A stretch of 25,060 nt of DNA, taken from a virus. The position numbers were made by a program, and so were the translations under genes. The DNA lies in the IMG/VR virus record IMGVR_UViG_3300030328_002471, positions 1 through 25,060 of that record; one strand, written 5' to 3'. The notes beneath the pieces are model-generated. The model searched no databases. It had not been told where the DNA came from and saw only the letters and a list, made by a program, of their open reading frames with translations. This document shows positions 13,564 through 20,341 of this stretch, in pieces (within the stretch, counting starts at the first letter, position 1; each line of letters begins with the position of its first letter).

Positions 13564-15350
13564 TAGATAAATCTATTTCTGCTTACGCCAGCCTTTTCAT
13601 TACTTAAATATATATCATTTCCTACTAATCTGCCAGTTACTCTCATATCTCCACCCATATAATTCTTTAATTTATCAAGAGGTGCTATTACTTCTGGATT
13701 GCTTATACTTGTACCGCTTCCCTCTCCTACTAATGCCATTGTAGGGCCAGTAGCTAAACCGCCACTTGCAAGACCTAATACGCTATCTTTTGCTTTACCA
13801 AAAGCATCTATAAATTTAGTTCCTTTCCCCCCAAGCATTAGATTTATAGTTGTTAATACTGCTAATTTAATTAACATAGCTTTTATAGCTTCTTTTATAT
13901 TCTTTAAAAAAGATTTGAAAAATCCTTCTTGTGAATGTGCAGCATTCATCATAGCTCTTTCCATTGTAAAGCCAAATTTTTCATAAGCAGCATTCATTCT
14001 ATCAGTTAAAGTAATAGTTTTAGTAATTTCATTATTAAAAAAATCTAAACTTTCTAATCCACCCTCATCTCTCTTTTGAAAAGGTTGCAATGGCCCTATA
14101 AAATCAGCTGGAAGAGTTTGGCTTTTTTTGTTAGGAAATAGCCAATCTGGAGCTGCTTTAGATACTTTATATAAATTAGTAAGAAAAGTATCCAGAGTTT
14201 TATTATCAGTTTGTAAGGTTTTATCTAAAATTTCAAATTCTTTTGTTAAATCATCTACACTCTTTCCAGCTTTTACCCCACTATCTTCCATATCATCTGT
14301 GTTGCCAAGCCATTTATCAAAAGCTCCCATTGCATCAGCTATTGCTACTCCTAAAGCTGCGATCCCAGTTGCTAATAAAAGCCAAGGATTCTTTCTTATC
14401 ATAGTTAGCATTTGGAGTCCAAGCCATTTAATGGCTTTACCTATTTTATTAATCCAAGGTAATAGGTAACCAAAAGCTAAAATTACTTTAGCAACACCAA
14501 TAGTTATTGGCCCTAATGCAGCTGCAAAAGCTAACCATTTGACTGTATTTACTTTAGCTTTATCACTTAAATTATCAAATTTTGTAGCTAATCTATCTAT
14601 AAATTTAGCAAACGAAATTAAAGATGGTAAAATTATTTTACCAATATCTTCAGTTAAATCCATTAAAGTATTTTGTAAAGCCTGAATTGGCCCTAATCCT
14701 GCCTCTCTGGCTGCTTTTGCACTACCCCCATATTGCTTTTCTAATTCATTTAAAATAATAGTTTGAGCATCTGCCAGCCTATTTGTTTCTACTAAAGATT
14801 TAACTAATTCTTTTTGCTCGGTAGAAAACTGTATACCAGCTCTACTTAATGCAGATAAATTAGCTACTGGATCATTTAAAGCTTTACCAAGCATAATAGA
14901 TGCACTTTTTAAATCTCCCTGCAATCGTGTAGCTAAATCTAAAGCCATTTTTTGCGTTCTCTCAAATTGCTCTCCAGCTATGTTTGTAAAGGTTAAAAGT
15001 TGAGCTGTAGCTCCTTGCAAAATATCTTCATCTCCAAATAAAGTAGTTTTTTGTAAATCAGAAGCCATTTTTTGCAGCTCCTTTGATGTTTTGCCTACTT
15101 GGTTTCCTGTAGATTTTAATCCAGCTTCAACTTGAGCTATAGCTTTTTGTTGTTTATCAAAACTTCTTACACTAACTGCACCTAAAGCTAAAATTGGTAG
15201 AGTTAAACTGGTAGATAAAGTTTTACCAGTTTGCTCCATTTTTTTACCAAACTTTCCTATGCTCTTCTGGGCTTTTTTCATTGCCCTATCAAATCCCCTT
15301 AAATCAGCTCCAAATACTATGTTAAGTAATCCTATACTTTTATTTGCCAT
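13563..15350 (-). CDS. tape measure protein
   Basis: A 595-residue tail length protein. The N-terminus (VFGADLRGFDRAMKKAQKSIGKFGKKMEQTG) is the standard opening of siphovirus tape measures. It is followed by helical repeats and three hydrophobic segments near residues 48-60, 270-300 and 320-343 that may reach the host membrane on injection. The C-terminus (GGLATGPTMALVGEGSG...NPEVIAPLDKL) is also typical. At the usual 0.15 nm per residue this predicts a tail of about 90 nm, an estimate only. It overlaps the chaperone gene upstream and the tail-tip gene downstream (TAATG at 13563). Confidence 0.93.
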   Translation of the reverse strand: MANKSIGLLNIVFGADLRGFDRAMKKAQKSIGKFGKKMEQTGKTLSTSLTLPILALGAVSVRSFDKQQKAIAQVEAGLKSTGNQVGKTSKELQKMASDLQKTTLFGDEDILQGATAQLLTFTNIAGEQFERTQKMALDLATRLQGDLKSASIMLGKALNDPVANLSALSRAGIQFSTEQKELVKSLVETNRLADAQTIILNELEKQYGGSAKAAREAGLGPIQALQNTLMDLTEDIGKIILPSLISFAKFIDRLATKFDNLSDKAKVNTVKWLAFAAALGPITIGVAKVILAFGYLLPWINKIGKAIKWLGLQMLTMIRKNPWLLLATGIAALGVAIADAMGAFDKWLGNTDDMEDSGVKAGKSVDDLTKEFEILDKTLQTDNKTLDTFLTNLYKVSKAAPDWLFPNKKSQTLPADFIGPLQPFQKRDEGGLESLDFFNNEITKTITLTDRMNAAYEKFGFTMERAMMNAAHSQEGFFKSFLKNIKEAIKAMLIKLAVLTTINLMLGGKGTKFIDAFGKAKDSVLGLASGGLATGPTMALVGEGSGTSISNPEVIAPLDKLKNYMGGDMRVTGRLVGNDIYLSNEKAGVSRNRFI

Positions 15351-15681
15351 GCTCTTCTAACTTTTTAATATATTCAGCTTTCGCTTTTAATTTTTCAAAA
15401 TCCACCTCATCTTTTTTATCCCAATCAAATTTAATCAAGTCAGTAAGTTTCAATTTTTTACCTTTTGCTATTTGGATATTTAATAAGTAGCAAGTTTGCC
15501 ATCTTGTTCTCTCCCATTCATTCCTCTCTCTCATCTGCTCTAATTCAAAGAAGCCATTTAACTTATTAAAAAAATGCTTTGGAATCATATCATAAAAGTC
15601 CGCTACACTCATTCCTAATTGCCCTAAAGCAATTCCCTCAAGTTTATCCCAAGTTAGCTTTTCGCTTTCTTGGGCTTCGGC
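15340..15681 (-). CDS. tail assembly chaperone -1 frame extension (gpT-like)
   Basis: This frame is open from the slippery site to 15340. It reads KLTWDKLEGIALGQLG before the first Met codon (15612), then MSVADFYDMIPKHFFNKLNGFFE. The pattern W..L...A.G.LG.S..DF..M.P..F is typical of the second half of phage tail chaperones. The coding signal begins well before the ATG, so the segment is best explained as the T part of a G-T fusion of about 216 residues (103 from the first frame plus 113). A separate product from 15612 (90 residues) is possible but I see no good start context. It overlaps the tape measure gene by 11 bases. Confidence 0.85.
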   Translation of the reverse strand, partial: AEAQESEKLTWDKLEGIALGQLGMSVADFYDMIPKHFFNKLNGFFELEQMRERNEWERTRWQTCYLLNIQIAKGKKLKLTDLIKFDWDKKDEVDFEKLKAKAEYIKKLEEHGK

Positions 15682-15687
15682 TTTTTT
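15648..15687 (-). promoter_or_regulatory. programmed -1 ribosomal frameshift signal
   Basis: On the minus strand the zero-frame codons GAA AAA AAG form the slippery heptamer A AAA AAG at 15687-15681, the same as in E. coli dnaX. After a six-base spacer (CCGAAG), bases 15674-15648 fold into a hairpin: CCCAAG pairs with CTTGGG and AGC with GCT, separated by a symmetric AA/AA internal loop, with loop GAAAA. The zero-frame TAA lies in the hairpin. After slippage the -1 frame continues without a stop into the gpT-like region. Confidence 0.9.
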
Positions 15688-15989
15688 TCATTATTTCCCC
15701 CCATCATATCGGTTAGCACTTCCATACATCTTGAGATGCCTTCCATATCTCCATCCATCTTATCAGCTAAATCATCTACTGATAATTCGCATTTTTGCTT
15801 TGCTGCTCTGTATCCATCCTCAATACCGCAATGTATTAAAATAAGAGCATCATTTAAACTCATATCCGCTCCTAATTTATTTAATTCATTTAAGGTAGTT
15901 CCAGTTTTCATTGAGTATTTACGCAATGCATTAAATCCAAATTTAATAGGATATTTTTCTCCCCCTAATTTTACAAAAGTATATTCCAT
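15654..15989 (-). CDS. tail assembly chaperone, short form (gpG-like)
   Basis: A 111-residue product starting at the ATG at 15989. A TTG three codons upstream lies within the inverted repeat and is less likely to be used. The domain (YTFVKLGGEKYPIKFGFNALRKYSMKTG, then LILIHCGIEDGYRA) resembles phage tail assembly chaperones, and it sits exactly where lambda G / HK97 gp14 lies, between tail tube and tape measure. The C-terminus is a short charged tail (NNEKKPKPKKAKS). A slippery heptamer near the end lets some ribosomes move to the -1 frame and make a longer fusion. Chaperones of this type bind the tape measure and tail tube protein during assembly and are absent from the virion. Confidence 0.88.
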   Translation of the reverse strand: MEYTFVKLGGEKYPIKFGFNALRKYSMKTGTTLNELNKLGADMSLNDALILIHCGIEDGYRAAKQKCELSVDDLADKMDGDMEGISRCMEVLTDMMGGNNEKKPKPKKAKS

Positions 15990-16003
15990 TTTTTTCAAGT
16001 TTT

Positions 16004-16068
16004 AAAAATACTCTCACCCTAAACGCAACCCACTTGAAAAAAGGAATGCGTAAGGGATGTTGAGTATT
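16004..16068 (-). terminator. long imperfect hairpin with T run after major tail protein gene
   Basis: On the minus strand AATACTC (16068-16062) pairs perfectly with GAGTATT (16013-16007). The arms continue inwards with matched blocks CA/TG, CCC/GGG, ACGCA/TGCGT and a closing CC/GG, broken by U-U mismatches and single-base bulges. The loop is 11 bases (16042-16032). A T run (ATTTTT, ending at 16004) follows. This looks like an imperfect intrinsic terminator or attenuator between the tail tube gene and the chaperone gene. The loop is complementary to bases next to the following start codon (see findings). Confidence 0.7.
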
Positions 16069-16074
16069 AGGTTA

Positions 16075-16530
16075 TTACGCAGTCGTTACAGTTATTCCAC
16101 CAGTTCCAGTAAAGCTCATGCTATAAGTTGCAGTATCTTCAGTTCCACCAGTAGCTGAAAATGAAGTTAAAAATGCATCTCCTTCATAAACAGTATCTCC
16201 AGTAGTTGATCCAGTATTTCCCCATTTTAGTGTAAATGCTTCTCTGGTATTAGTACCAGCTTCCAGTAAATATTTCTTTACTAAATCATCCGCACTATTA
16301 CTTAAATCAGCTCCAGATGAATTAGTCCACGCATAAGCTCCATCTAAACTTACTTCCCAATTTCTTTGGCCTTCTAAACTCTGCGCAAATCCTGCGCTCT
16401 CTTTGTTAGAGATATCTCTTGTATCCATATTAATTGTAATTGAAGCTGATTGAGCAAAAGCTACTAATATATTAGAACTATCATAAACTTTTAAATTTGT
16501 ACCATTTAATATTCCATTACCTATTGCCAT
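16075..16530 (-). CDS. major tail protein (tail tube, TP901-1-like)
   Basis: A 151-residue protein. IGNGILNGTNLKVYDSSN (about 2-20), ITINMDTRDISNKESAGFAQSLEGQRNWEVSLDGAY (about 32-67) and the beta-rich C-terminus are typical of the TP901-1-type major tail protein family (Phage_tail_2). It polymerises into the tube around the tape measure. It has an A-rich leader and is followed by a long hairpin with a T run, so it seems to be the second gene after the capsid gene that is placed for high output. Confidence 0.88.
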   Translation of the reverse strand: MAIGNGILNGTNLKVYDSSNILVAFAQSASITINMDTRDISNKESAGFAQSLEGQRNWEVSLDGAYAWTNSSGADLSNSADDLVKKYLLEAGTNTREAFTLKWGNTGSTTGDTVYEGDAFLTSFSATGGTEDTATYSMSFTGTGGITVTTA

Positions 16531-16550
16531 AATTTTATCATTTTAATTTG

Positions 16551-16573
16551 TTATTTATTTATTTATTTATTTT
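16551..16573 (-). repeat. TAAA tandem repeat in major tail protein leader
   Basis: Between the beta-rich gene and the major tail protein gene the plus strand holds about five copies of TTTA (TAAA on the transcript). The repeat overlaps the stop codon of the upstream gene and makes the leader of the tail protein purine-rich and probably unstructured, which may favour strong translation in a host that does not depend on Shine-Dalgarno pairing. Confidence 0.8.
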
Positions 16574-16916
16574 AAACATAAAGAGCTGCTATTGTTACAC
16601 TCGTTACAGCAGTATAAGTTATTGCTATCTCCCCATTTCCATCATTGAAAGCAGCTGGAGCAAATCCACCAATAAAAGCTTCTCCACTTCCAGCAATTGC
16701 TATTGTTGCATTAGCTTTAGTTAAATCCCCATAAGCTCCACTATCAACAGTTGTAGTTTGAGCTGTTACAGTTACAGTTATCTCACTACCACCCCCATTT
16801 TTTATATGCAGAAATAAATGCCCATTATTATTTGCTGTATCTCCACCAGATGCAGCACTAACATAAGTTGCTGCTCCCCCAGTTTCAGTTATTTGTTGAA
16901 CTGTTAGCTCCGCCAT
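16572..16916 (-). CDS. probable structural protein, beta-rich, 114 residues
   Basis: A Gly/Thr/Ala/Val-rich protein of small residues with alternating beta-strand pattern (GHLFLHIKNGGGSEITVTVTAQ; EIAITYTAVTSVTIAALYV). There is no signal peptide or cysteine. Its composition and its place just before the major tail protein gene suggest a virion component, perhaps a head decoration or tail accessory protein. It overlaps the preceding small gene. No family name is claimed. Confidence 0.7.
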   Translation of the reverse strand: MAELTVQQITETGGAATYVSAASGGDTANNNGHLFLHIKNGGGSEITVTVTAQTTTVDSGAYGDLTKANATIAIAGSGEAFIGGFAPAAFNDGNGEIAITYTAVTSVTIAALYV

Positions 16917-17073
16917 CTTTCTTTATTTTTTTAGTTTTTTTATTTGGATTTTCTATATATCCATCTTTCATTGCTTGTTTAGCTAAATCATCATTTAAGC
17001 ATACCATTCTACCTACATTAAATGTTTTACCTACGCTAAACTCCCATTCTTTTATTACTTTATAATCTTTCAT
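16885..17073 (-). CDS. hypothetical 62-residue basic-tailed protein
   Basis: A small protein with a compact N-terminal domain (KVIKEWEFSVGKTFNVGRMVCLNDDLAKQAM, about residues 5-36) and a lysine-rich disordered tail (NKKTKKIKKDGGANSSTNN). Its 3' end overlaps the next gene by 32 bases. Short proteins of this shape are often found among head decoration and tail genes of siphoviruses, but I cannot name a function. Confidence 0.65.
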   Translation of the reverse strand: MKDYKVIKEWEFSVGKTFNVGRMVCLNDDLAKQAMKDGYIENPNKKTKKIKKDGGANSSTNN

Positions 17074-17078
17074 GTTTA

Positions 17079-17495
17079 TTAATTTGATACTGGATTAATT
17101 TGTCTTAAATTAAAAGATAATGTATGAACATAAACTCCTTGCCCATCTCCCTTCATATCAAAATCTTCATCAAAGCTTGTAAATTGTATGCTTTGTACTT
17201 CTACTCCAGAAGCTGGATAAGTTCCAGATTTCCTATCCAATGCTATTCTTACCTTTTGTGCTAAATCTGCTACTTGAGAATATTTATCAGAGTAGCATAT
17301 AATTGTAAAATTATTTGTATCTAATGTACTTACTCCATCTTTTGTATCATTTGGATCAACTCCAGTTGTTGTATATATAAGAAATGGAAATGCAGTAGAT
17401 TCTCTTGCTACATTTGGAAAAATCCTTGTAGATACAATAGCTGATACATCACTATCAGTACTTAAAATATTATATATTGCGTATCCTATCTTCAT
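17079..17495 (-). CDS. DUF3168 tail completion / tail terminator protein
   Basis: A 138-residue protein starting IGYAIYNILSTDSDVSAIVSTRIFP, which is the typical opening of DUF3168 proteins, followed by FPFLIYTTTGVDP and a C-terminal VYVHTLSFNLR strand. The family includes SPP1 gp17-like tail completion proteins, which cap the tail tube next to the head. It starts one base past the stop of the gp10-like gene and fits the neck order closure, gp10-like, DUF3168. Confidence 0.85.
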   Translation of the reverse strand: MKIGYAIYNILSTDSDVSAIVSTRIFPNVARESTAFPFLIYTTTGVDPNDTKDGVSTLDTNNFTIICYSDKYSQVADLAQKVRIALDRKSGTYPASGVEVQSIQFTSFDEDFDMKGDGQGVYVHTLSFNLRQINPVSN

Positions 17496-18080
17496 TTAAT
17501 ATCCCCATTTACCATATTTCTGCATTCTCTTCTCATGTCTTTTTATTGCTTTAGCTGCTATATTTGCAGCTTTTGAAAATGCTGTTCTTGTCATTTTTAC
17601 TTTATTTCTATCCCACGCTGGCTGCATAAATTTAGTGGCTCTACTTCTATACTTTCCAAAATGCATAACCTCATTACCATACTCAAGCCAAGCTCCATAA
17701 TATCCACCCTTATTTTTCGCATACGCTCTCTTTACTCTTGGGCCTAAATATAAACCCAAATGATTCTTACTATCTCTTGTTGTAAAGAAATGGATGCTCT
17801 TTTTTAGAGTTCCTTTAGCTATCCTCTTATTTTCATCTGGCGGATATACTACTCCCCTTACTTCTGTTCTATCACTTACATTCTTACTATCTCCCAGTTT
17901 TGGAGCTAACTCTTGAGCATCTTTTAATGCTTCTCTACCTACTTCTCTCCAAAGAGCTTTCCATACTGTATATCTTTTTATTTGTTTTGGCAAAGCAGCA
18001 AACATATCATTAATCTCTTTAGCACCCATCAGCTTAACTGCGGATTTCATTTGCTGCGATTTTTTACCAAAATTTGCCAT
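17496..18080 (-). CDS. HK97 gp10-like neck/tail protein
   Basis: A 194-residue, strongly basic protein in the position of the HK97 gp10-like family. It has an N-terminal helical part (LMGAKEINDMFAALPKQIKRY), a central KGTLKKSIHFFTTRDSKNHLGLYLGP segment that is the usual family landmark, then ARGAWLEYG-like GGYYGAWLEYGNE and KFMQPAWD, followed by a basic tail. Members help to join tail to head. It is slightly longer than many gp10-like proteins because of the N-terminal extension. Confidence 0.85.
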   Translation of the reverse strand: MANFGKKSQQMKSAVKLMGAKEINDMFAALPKQIKRYTVWKALWREVGREALKDAQELAPKLGDSKNVSDRTEVRGVVYPPDENKRIAKGTLKKSIHFFTTRDSKNHLGLYLGPRVKRAYAKNKGGYYGAWLEYGNEVMHFGKYRSRATKFMQPAWDRNKVKMTRTAFSKAANIAAKAIKRHEKRMQKYGKWGY

Positions 18081-18454
18081 TAATCTTTTTGCTCTGTTTT
18101 AATTTTTACAAATCTATCTCTTCCTTCTATTTGTTCTATATTATGAAGATAATAATATTTTAATGCACCTCCATCAGTATATCTTATTCTATATTCCATT
18201 GTAGGCCTTGCAGCTCCCTCACTATCTGTACCAGAAATAAAGCTATCTAAATCTAAATTTCTTATATAAAAATTTACTTTTGTTAAGCTTGTAATCTTAT
18301 CAGTTTCATCTGATTCACTTCCGCCATCCCATTCCATTTTAGCCCATACAGTTCTGTAATTAGTCCACTCACTAACTTCTATACTTCCATAATCAGTAGA
18401 TGCTACTGTAGGATATTGTAAAGTAATTCTTCTATCAAGCTCTCCTATTGTCAT
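18080..18454 (-). CDS. head-tail adaptor / head closure protein
   Basis: A 124-residue protein. Its N-terminus IGELDRRITLQYPTVASTDYG, the middle VWAKMEWDGG and the C-terminus YYYLHNIEQIEGRDRFVKI match the Phage_H_T_join family (SPP1 gp16 type), small beta-barrel stoppers that close the filled head and bind the tail. Usual length is 100-130 residues. It overlaps the connector gene upstream and the next gene downstream (TAATG at 18080), as expected for neck genes made in fixed ratio. Confidence 0.87.
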   Translation of the reverse strand: MTIGELDRRITLQYPTVASTDYGSIEVSEWTNYRTVWAKMEWDGGSESDETDKITSLTKVNFYIRNLDLDSFISGTDSEGAARPTMEYRIRYTDGGALKYYYLHNIEQIEGRDRFVKIKTEQKD

Positions 18455-19029
18455 AAAGTCTGTACTTTAAATTGCTCTAATAAATATTGTGCAGATTTAG
18501 GTAATTCAGTAGATATTCTTCCAATTACAACTTCTTGCCTATTCTCATACCAATTACCAATAGTTAAAAGTACTGCTTCTCTTATTCCCTCTGGCACATC
18601 AGATGCAGCTGATCCATATCCTACTACATACGTACATTGAACTGCATTAATTCTATCTGCTAATGTAGGGAATGTTTTATTTGGCTTTAATCCTATTCTT
18701 GCTGGCTGATGAACTATATCACTTAAATACACATCAGTAGATAATGTTTGTAAACTATTATTACTATCATAATATTGTATCCTTGTAATAGAGCTTACTT
18801 TACTTTTAAATAATGTAGCAAGATCACTCCACTTATCTCCATGTTGAGTTATAGTAGTATTAATAAAATATCTATTAGTAAATATTTGAGCTGATTCAGT
18901 AGCTGCACTTATTAAATTATCTATATAAGTGTCATCAGCTGATGTATCTACTTTTAAATGAGTTTTAGCTTCAGCAGTTGTTAATATTGCTGCTGCGGCT
19001 GCTGTATCTACTCCATAACTTTTTGCCAT
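18451..19029 (-). CDS. head-tail connector protein, gp6-like
   Basis: A 192-residue connector. The region LTTAEAKTHLKVDTSADDTYIDNLISAATESAQ (about residues 16-48) is the recognisable start of the phage gp6-like / phiE125 gp8 connector family, and the helical C-terminus EGIREAVLLTIGNWYENRQ fits too. Such proteins form the ring beneath the portal that receives the tail. It lies immediately after the capsid terminator and overlaps the next gene by four bases (ATGA), which opens the neck module. Confidence 0.87.
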   Translation of the reverse strand: MAKSYGVDTAAAAAILTTAEAKTHLKVDTSADDTYIDNLISAATESAQIFTNRYFINTTITQHGDKWSDLATLFKSKVSSITRIQYYDSNNSLQTLSTDVYLSDIVHQPARIGLKPNKTFPTLADRINAVQCTYVVGYGSAASDVPEGIREAVLLTIGNWYENRQEVVIGRISTELPKSAQYLLEQFKVQTL

Positions 19030-19040
19030 TTTATTTTAGT

Positions 19041-19077
19041 TTTAAAAAAAAGGGATGGTAGCTATTACCACCCCTTT
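19041..19077 (-). terminator. rho-independent terminator after major capsid gene
   Basis: Read on the minus strand, arm AAAGGGGTGGTA pairs with TACCATCCCTTT over 12 base pairs around a five-base ATAGC loop, and is followed by a run of eight T. One pair is G-U on the minus transcript but would be an A-C mismatch on the plus strand, so the structure favours minus-strand termination. It sits 20 bases after the capsid stop codon and just before the connector gene, so it would lower but need not abolish expression of the downstream genes. Confidence 0.88.
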
Positions 19078-19096
19078 AATTATTAATTCCTAATTA

Positions 19097-20323
19097 TTAT
19101 GCTTCAATTAAGTTAGCAAATGCAGTTGCATTTTGAACAGCATCTCCATCAGCTAATGATGTAACTACTAATCTTGGTATGCCTATACCACCATAAGTAT
19201 ATGGATCGTAAAGCATATCAAGACCACCAAATTGAGCAATGTGTACTTTAGAGAAATCTCCATAAAGCACATGACCTTTAGTAGAAGCTCCACTTGATGC
19301 TACATTAGATGAAACAAAAGCAAAAAATCCGTTTACAGTTTTATCTCTCATATCATAAGCAGCAGAAACATTACTTACCATAGCAGATGATTTAATATCA
19401 GCATAAGCATCTCCATCCATTAAATAAGCCATTCTTGCACCTTCATAAGTACCATCATTACCTATATAAGTATTATCTAAAGCAGATGCAGAAGCACCAC
19501 TAAAAGCAGCAGTTGATCCAGCAGCAGCATCAGCAAAAATAGAAGCTGGTGCATTAGATACATCTCCAGTATCAAGCAAAGCAGTTTCAATTGTTGCAGC
19601 TATATTAGCAGCCATATTTCTTTGTAGAGCAGCTTCAAGAGATGAATTTTGTACCATTGACTCCTGAGATACATTTACTATAGAAATTATCTTTTTTGGT
19701 GTAAGAGTTACATTAGTAGTAGCTCCAGTTCCATCAGCTTCAGTTCCACCAGTTTCTGGTTGCCAAGCTGAAGTTATTCCACTAATTACAGGGAATTTCA
19801 TATTCTCAACACCAAAATAAGTGTTTGCTCCAGCAGAAGCTAAAACTAAATTAGACTCTAACTGATCTGTAAAGCTCATAGTAGATACAGAATTTTGATT
19901 TGTTGTATCAACATAATCTTGTGCTCTCGTTAAAACACAAGAAGGAATAGCAACTCCTCTATAGTTTTGTCCTGTATATCTTGCTTTAGTTCTTGCTTCC
20001 TCATCCATCTCTTTATAGATTCCAGTTAAGTTTCCGCTATATGCAGCTCTAACAGCTCCTTGGAAAGTAAACTTTTCTAAATCTTTATCTTCTTTTTTAG
20101 AAACAACTCCAGATACTACCGCAGCATTACGTTTAACTGTTTCAAGCTTTTCAGCTCTTTCAATCTTAATATCTAACTCATCAACTTCTGCTAATAAGCC
20201 ATCTACTTGATTGTTCTCATCTTGCGTTAAATCTCTTTCTTCAGTAGTAGCAACATCTTTGATGTTCTCTAAATTAGAAATAATATCAGAACGCAATTCT
20301 TTTAATTCAATACTATTTTTCAT
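19097..20323 (-). CDS. major capsid protein, HK97 gp5-like
   Basis: A 408-residue major head protein. Residues 1-70 form a charged coiled coil (LRSDIISNLENIKDVATTEERDL) like the scaffolding delta domain that the neighbouring protease removes. The mature part starts around residues 80-95 and shows HK97-fold landmarks: the MSFTDQLE region near 150, WQPETGG near 190, and a C-terminal KGHVLYGDFSKVHIA followed by GIPRLVVTSLADGDAV. The start has the leader AAAATAACAATTATG with no Shine-Dalgarno, a good context in Bacteroidota. A strong intrinsic terminator follows at once, so this is probably the end of the most abundant part of the message. Confidence 0.94.
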   Translation of the reverse strand: MKNSIELKELRSDIISNLENIKDVATTEERDLTQDENNQVDGLLAEVDELDIKIERAEKLETVKRNAAVVSGVVSKKEDKDLEKFTFQGAVRAAYSGNLTGIYKEMDEEARTKARYTGQNYRGVAIPSCVLTRAQDYVDTTNQNSVSTMSFTDQLESNLVLASAGANTYFGVENMKFPVISGITSAWQPETGGTEADGTGATTNVTLTPKKIISIVNVSQESMVQNSSLEAALQRNMAANIAATIETALLDTGDVSNAPASIFADAAAGSTAAFSGASASALDNTYIGNDGTYEGARMAYLMDGDAYADIKSSAMVSNVSAAYDMRDKTVNGFFAFVSSNVASSGASTKGHVLYGDFSKVHIAQFGGLDMLYDPYTYGGIGIPRLVVTSLADGDAVQNATAFANLIEA

Positions 20324-20341
20324 AATTGTTATTTTAATTTA

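Noticed and set aside
14128-14469. 113-codon plus-strand frame
   Set aside because: It lies wholly within the tape measure gene and its composition mirrors the antisense of that gene.
15696-15702. G GGG GGA slippery heptamer in the chaperone gene
   Set aside because: It is in frame, but the -1 frame meets a TAA two codons later, so it cannot produce the fusion. The A AAA AAG site downstream can.
15990-15998. TTG start giving three extra residues to the chaperone
   Set aside because: It lies inside the inverted repeat arm; the ATG at 15989 gives a normal start directly after it.
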